From DATEMK01 sp035275625 (lineage in GTDB: Bacteria > Bacteroidota > Bacteroidia > AKYH767-A > OLB10), in contig DATEMK010000414.1 of the NCBI GenBank assembly GCA_035275625.1, forward strand, positions 1 through 7,789: a DNA stretch of 7,789 nt. Direction: 5' to 3'. The notes under the pieces are model-generated. The model was not told the DNA's origin. It saw only the letters and a list, made by a program, of their open reading frames with translations, and ran no database searches. Of the stretch, positions 5,579 through 7,789 are shown piece by piece (the stretch's first letter is position 1; each line of letters opens with the position of its first letter). The translations under genes were made by a program, and so were the position numbers.

Positions 5579-5857
5579 TTGGCAAATAAAAAAAGAAAGC
5601 GAAAATTTTACCGCACCGTCATTGAAGTTGAAATTCTGTCGGAGGAACCGTACAATCTTGAAGATAAAAATTTAAATGACATTAACTATGACATATCAGA
5701 AGGACATTGTTCTGGCGTGTATAATTCAAAAATACTGAATCAAGAAAAAACCGGTAAGCAGATAGTAAAATTATTAAACGCACAAAAATCGGATGCTGAA
5801 TTTTTCTGTTTGAATCCTGATGGAAGTGATTACCACCCTGAAGCTGAAGAGGAATAG
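5579..5857 (+). CDS. Hypothetical protein, 92 aa, TTG start
   Basis: The codons before the TTG read TAA CAC, so an in-frame stop (5573-5575) sits just upstream, and the protein has no internal Met. A TTG start at 5579 is therefore close to compulsory. The sequence begins with a basic run (MANKKRKRK), then FYRTVIEVEILSEEPY (10-25), INYDISEGHCSG (35-46), TGKQIVKLL (58-66) and DAEFFCLNPDG (72-82), with an acidic tail. The FYRTVIEVEILSEEPY to TGKQ layout is one I associate with uncharacterised plasmid and phage proteins. Copy 9 of the element, with a deletion, lies directly upstream. Confidence 0.83.
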   Translation: MANKKRKRKFYRTVIEVEILSEEPYNLEDKNLNDINYDISEGHCSGVYNSKILNQEKTGKQIVKLLNAQKSDAEFFCLNPDGSDYHPEAEEE

Positions 5858-5887
5858 AACACATTGAAGAATCAGATTTGAATAAAA

Positions 5888-6097
5888 ATGATTAACATGA
5901 ATACAGTCGCAAAACTTCTCACGCTCTCCTTCACGGTTAGGGTATTGGTTGAAGGAAACGCAACCGATGAACAAATCCTGGAAACAGCAAAACCGAAACT
6001 TAAAGAAAGACTTATTACTGCTGACAATGGAGATATTGAGAATATCAAAGATGATACCGAATGTCCATTCGGTTCTTTTCAGGATGAGGAAATGTAA
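5888..6097 (+). CDS. Hypothetical protein, 69 aa
   Basis: ATG at 5888 or 5897 (MNTVAKLLTL); the choice is open. Core: FTVRVLVEGNATDEQILETA (15-34) followed by a C-terminal IENIKDDTECPFGSF (50-64). The (V/I)xGNATDEQI-E-AKP to KDDTECP layout resembles small uncharacterised accessory proteins. The hydrophobic N-terminal run (VAKLLTLSFTVRVLV) has internal basic residues and is more likely a beta strand region than a signal peptide. It lies 30 nt after the 5579 gene with no two-box element, so it is probably co-transcribed with it. Confidence 0.75.
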   Translation: MINMNTVAKLLTLSFTVRVLVEGNATDEQILETAKPKLKERLITADNGDIENIKDDTECPFGSFQDEEM

Positions 6098-6172
6098 GCA
6101 GTATTAAAGTTTTATTTGACAATCTGCATATCTGATTTTATGCAAAATATTTCGATAAAATTTTCATTTAAG

Positions 6173-6203
6173 TATAAGAATTTATTCTTTGATTTTGTAA
6201 ATA
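6173..6203 (+). promoter_or_regulatory. Two-box element, copy 10 (putative promoter)
   Basis: TATAAG (6173-6178), 17 nt, TGTAAATA (6196-6203). The ATG at 6226 is 30 nt after box 2 begins, the longest leader in the set. No Shine-Dalgarno sequence is seen between them. Confidence 0.6.
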
Positions 6204-6225
6204 ACATCTAACATAAAAAACAAAC

Positions 6226-6537
6226 ATGAATAACAACACTTCACAAGTACAGTCCAATCCATTCAGTTTTCTCGACAGTGAAACCCCTGAAGAAATCGTA
6301 AATGAAACCGCACCTCAATACCAGATTGAAGCGTATCAGGTGGTCAAATTGGGTGCTCTGAACGGGCTTTGTCGCAACAGAGAAATTGTTGACACCATTT
6401 ATGTAAAAAATGGAAATTCTGAATTTGCACAAGAAAAGGCGCAGAACATAGCTGACTTAACAGCTAAGGTTCTTAAATGCAGTTGCATGGTAGTTGAAAA
6501 GCTGGAAAGAATTGTGAGTGCACATTACAAAGAATGA
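6226..6537 (+). CDS. Hypothetical protein, 103 aa
   Basis: Last gene of the plus-strand array and the only one between copy 10 and terminator 2. The N-terminus is polar and Asn/Gln/Ser-rich (MNNNTSQVQSNPFSFLDSETPEE), probably disordered. The rest looks helical: YQIEAYQVVKLGALNGLCRNREIV, then NSEFAQEKAQNIADLTAKVLKCSCMVVEKLERIV. A CSC pair lies near residue 86. No family is recognised. Confidence 0.8.
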   Translation: MNNNTSQVQSNPFSFLDSETPEEIVNETAPQYQIEAYQVVKLGALNGLCRNREIVDTIYVKNGNSEFAQEKAQNIADLTAKVLKCSCMVVEKLERIVSAHYKE

Positions 6538-6560
6538 TAGGTAAATTAGGGAATAATTTT

Positions 6561-6593
6561 AAAAGGCAATCTCGAAAGGATTGCCTTTTTTTT
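6561..6593 (+). terminator. Intrinsic terminator 2
   Basis: A perfect 11-bp stem AAAAGGCAATC (6561-6571) with GATTGCCTTTT (6579-6589), loop TCGAAAG, and a run of eight T from 6586 to 6593. It lies 23 nt after the last plus-strand gene. Because the A-rich 5' arm mirrors the T-run, it could also stop transcription from the convergent minus-strand gene. Confidence 0.93.
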
Positions 6594-6633
6594 ATTTGCT
6601 TTTTTATGGAATGGAATTCAGAAATTTAAAACC

Positions 6634-6668
6634 GATATACACTAAAGTTTATTTCATTTGGAATTATA
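6634..6668. repeat. Post-terminator 35-bp repeat, copy B
   Basis: Begins GATATACACTAAAGTTTATT and ends TTGGAATTATA, with 29 of 35 bases identical to copy A at 4670-4704 and a similar distance (about 40 nt) from the preceding terminator. Its right half overlaps the inverted repeat at 6656-6683, which copy A lacks. Confidence 0.55.
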
Positions 6669-6683
6669 TAGAATATTCCAAAT
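6656..6683. repeat. Inverted repeat between convergent genes
   Basis: ATTTGGAAT (6656-6664) and ATTCCAAAT (6675-6683) are perfect 9-bp arms separated by 10 nt. It lies between terminator 2 and the 3' end of the minus-strand nuclease gene. A-T richness and the absence of a flanking T-run make it a weak terminator candidate; it could be a protein-binding site. Confidence 0.5.
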
Positions 6684-6749
6684 ACATTGAACTTGCTTGT
6701 ATAACACATAATGATTAGGAAATTATATTATAAAATTTAGAAAAGAGAA

Positions 6750-7789
6750 TTATATTTTTTCTAAAAACTCAAATAACTTAACCATTGCATAGGTGTCCAT
6801 CCTGCAATATTCTTTTAAGTTAATGCGTATTTTTTCTACATCACTTTTATTTCTGTTGTTGTACAAACTTAAAAAAGCTGCGCTGGCATCAGCTCCTTGT
6901 CCAATTTCAAGATTATCATAACTTAATCCTGAAACCACAGCAGGAAGCACAACTTTTAGACTGTGTCTTCCATTCTGGCGTGGGTTATAATACATGTGCT
7001 TTGAAAACGGAATCATCAAGTCAACAATACGAGAAATTCGTTCATGAATGTCTTCCGCATATTTTGGAAAATCTGAAGCAAGTTGTTTTAGAATTGTAAT
7101 TTCAAATGCCTGGTTATAAACCATGATTTGTCCAGTAGATTCAGTGTCATTTAATAAAGACTCAATAAATGTTATACGAGGGTCATTACCATCCGCATCT
7201 GCAAGAAAGTCATAATGGATAGGTTCCTCATCTCTTTTTGATTTTTTATGCAGTGAATATTGAAAGGCAATCTGCTGATAAGGTTTTGAGTTGTTAAAAA
7301 GCGGTATAAAAGATTGAAAACTTTCGAAGTCAAGGTAGAACAGCGGAAAAGATAATTCGGAAAGAAAAGCTTTAATTGCACTCTTATCAATAAATGTTTT
7401 TTGATTCAGAAAACAATCAACCTGCATTCTTTGTCCATCCGTTAAATTATAATCATGCGGCAATTGTGTGAATTCAATTATTCCTTTTTTATAAAGCTGA
7501 AATTTTTTATTTGAATTCAAGCGTACCAAGTCAAAGACAGAAGGTTCTTTTATGTGCTTCCAGCAATGTGAGCTATAATCACATGGGTAAGGGTCTGAGC
7601 ACTGCAATCCAATATCTTCATGCGGAGCTGTTCCGGATGTAAGTACCGATTTTAATTCATTTATTTTTTGCTCTATACTCTCCTGAAGTTGTATTACTTT
7701 ATTCTTCACGGATTCTATAATAAATAGTTTATTTAATTCTAAGTCATTTTTTCTTGTGTATTGATTGTTTATATATATAATAGAAATAT
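6750..7789 (-). CDS. DUF2779-type nuclease, C-terminal 345 residues (5' end outside window)
   Basis: A GTG at 7709 could be taken as a start, but the frame continues without a stop to the window edge, adding 26 residues (IYINNQYTRKNDLELNKLF and flanks) that fit the family, so the gene is partial. Visible numbering: C63-x5-C69-x5-C75 (CSDPYPCDYSSHCW), like the iron-sulphur cysteines closing a Cas4-type PD-(D/E)XK nuclease domain whose catalytic part would lie outside. A DEDD exonuclease-like domain follows: YLDFES (D153, E155), YNQAFE (N225, E229), RIVDL (D256) and YCRMD (Y327, D331), the Y-x3-D form. This order matches DUF2779 proteins. It is probably a DNA-processing enzyme with unknown substrate. 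It converges on the array and has no two-box element in view. Confidence 0.87.
   Translation of the reverse strand, partial: ISIIYINNQYTRKNDLELNKLFIIESVKNKVIQLQESIEQKINELKSVLTSGTAPHEDIGLQCSDPYPCDYSSHCWKHIKEPSVFDLVRLNSNKKFQLYKKGIIEFTQLPHDYNLTDGQRMQVDCFLNQKTFIDKSAIKAFLSELSFPLFYLDFESFQSFIPLFNNSKPYQQIAFQYSLHKKSKRDEEPIHYDFLADADGNDPRITFIESLLNDTESTGQIMVYNQAFEITILKQLASDFPKYAEDIHERISRIVDLMIPFSKHMYYNPRQNGRHSLKVVLPAVVSGLSYDNLEIGQGADASAAFLSLYNNRNKSDVEKIRINLKEYCRMDTYAMVKLFEFLEKI

Noticed and set aside
5478..5675. 65-codon ATG frame (MANVKKHFSNQNRNRF...)
   Set aside because: It overlaps the better supported 5579 gene by about 97 nt, runs through copy 9 of the two-box element, and its composition looks like non-coding A-rich sequence. 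The stretch 5451-5551 is therefore left without a gene.
6125..6144. TGCATA...TATGCA hairpin after the 5888-6097 gene
   Set aside because: Arms of only 6 bp, A-T rich, with no following T-run; not a convincing terminator.
265..6203. Two-box elements as integron attC sites, CRISPR repeats or replication iterons
   Set aside because: They are not palindromic, are not evenly spaced, have no spacer array, and always lie 5' of genes on the coding strand, which fits promoters better.

Overview
This 7.8 kb AT-rich window looks like an accessory region of a Bacteroidota-type genome (plasmid, integrative element or island). That placement is inferred from low GC, the near absence of Shine-Dalgarno sequences, TTTG-containing promoter-like boxes and remembered resemblance of several proteins to accessory hypothetical families. 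No rRNA, tRNA, IS, integrase or CRISPR array is visible.

Layout: the left edge holds the 3' end of a plus-strand gene of unknown function (2-247). Fourteen small plus-strand genes follow (300-6537), encoding proteins of 69-172 aa, mostly acidic and without assigned function. Only one family name is offered with some confidence (DUF6876, 4789-5136). The genes sit in groups of one to three, and second cistrons often start 2-7 nt after the preceding stop. Two strong intrinsic terminators (4594-4626 and 6561-6593) divide the array into two transcription blocks. A diverged ~35-bp repeat lies about 40 nt beyond each terminator. The right end is a convergent minus-strand DUF2779-type nuclease gene (6750-7789). 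Its reading frame stays open to the window edge, so it is partial; the internal GTG at 7709 is not its true start.

The most notable feature is a two-box element repeated ten times, always on the coding strand and nearly always just ahead of a gene group: TGTAAG, 17 nt, TGTAAATA. The 23-nt box-to-box distance is exact in nine copies; the tenth has lost 8 nt. In half of the copies the start codon lies 11-12 nt after the first base of the second box, or at the equivalent place in the shortened copy, which would give leaderless or nearly leaderless mRNAs. The spacing is that of a -35/-10 promoter, but the boxes match neither the usual Bacteroidota primary-sigma consensus (TTTG ... TAnnTTTG) nor sigma70. 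The simplest reading is a regulon of small accessory proteins under one dedicated promoter or regulator. Several genes use TTG or GTG starts, and in at least two a stop codon just upstream forces that choice.

The proteins give no pathway. Two are cysteine-rich (a zinc-ribbon-like protein at 762-1118 and a Cys cluster at 2245-2499), and several are strongly acidic. A unidirectional, co-regulated set of small hypothetical proteins recalls establishment or anti-defence regions of mobile elements, but nothing in the window demonstrates that role.
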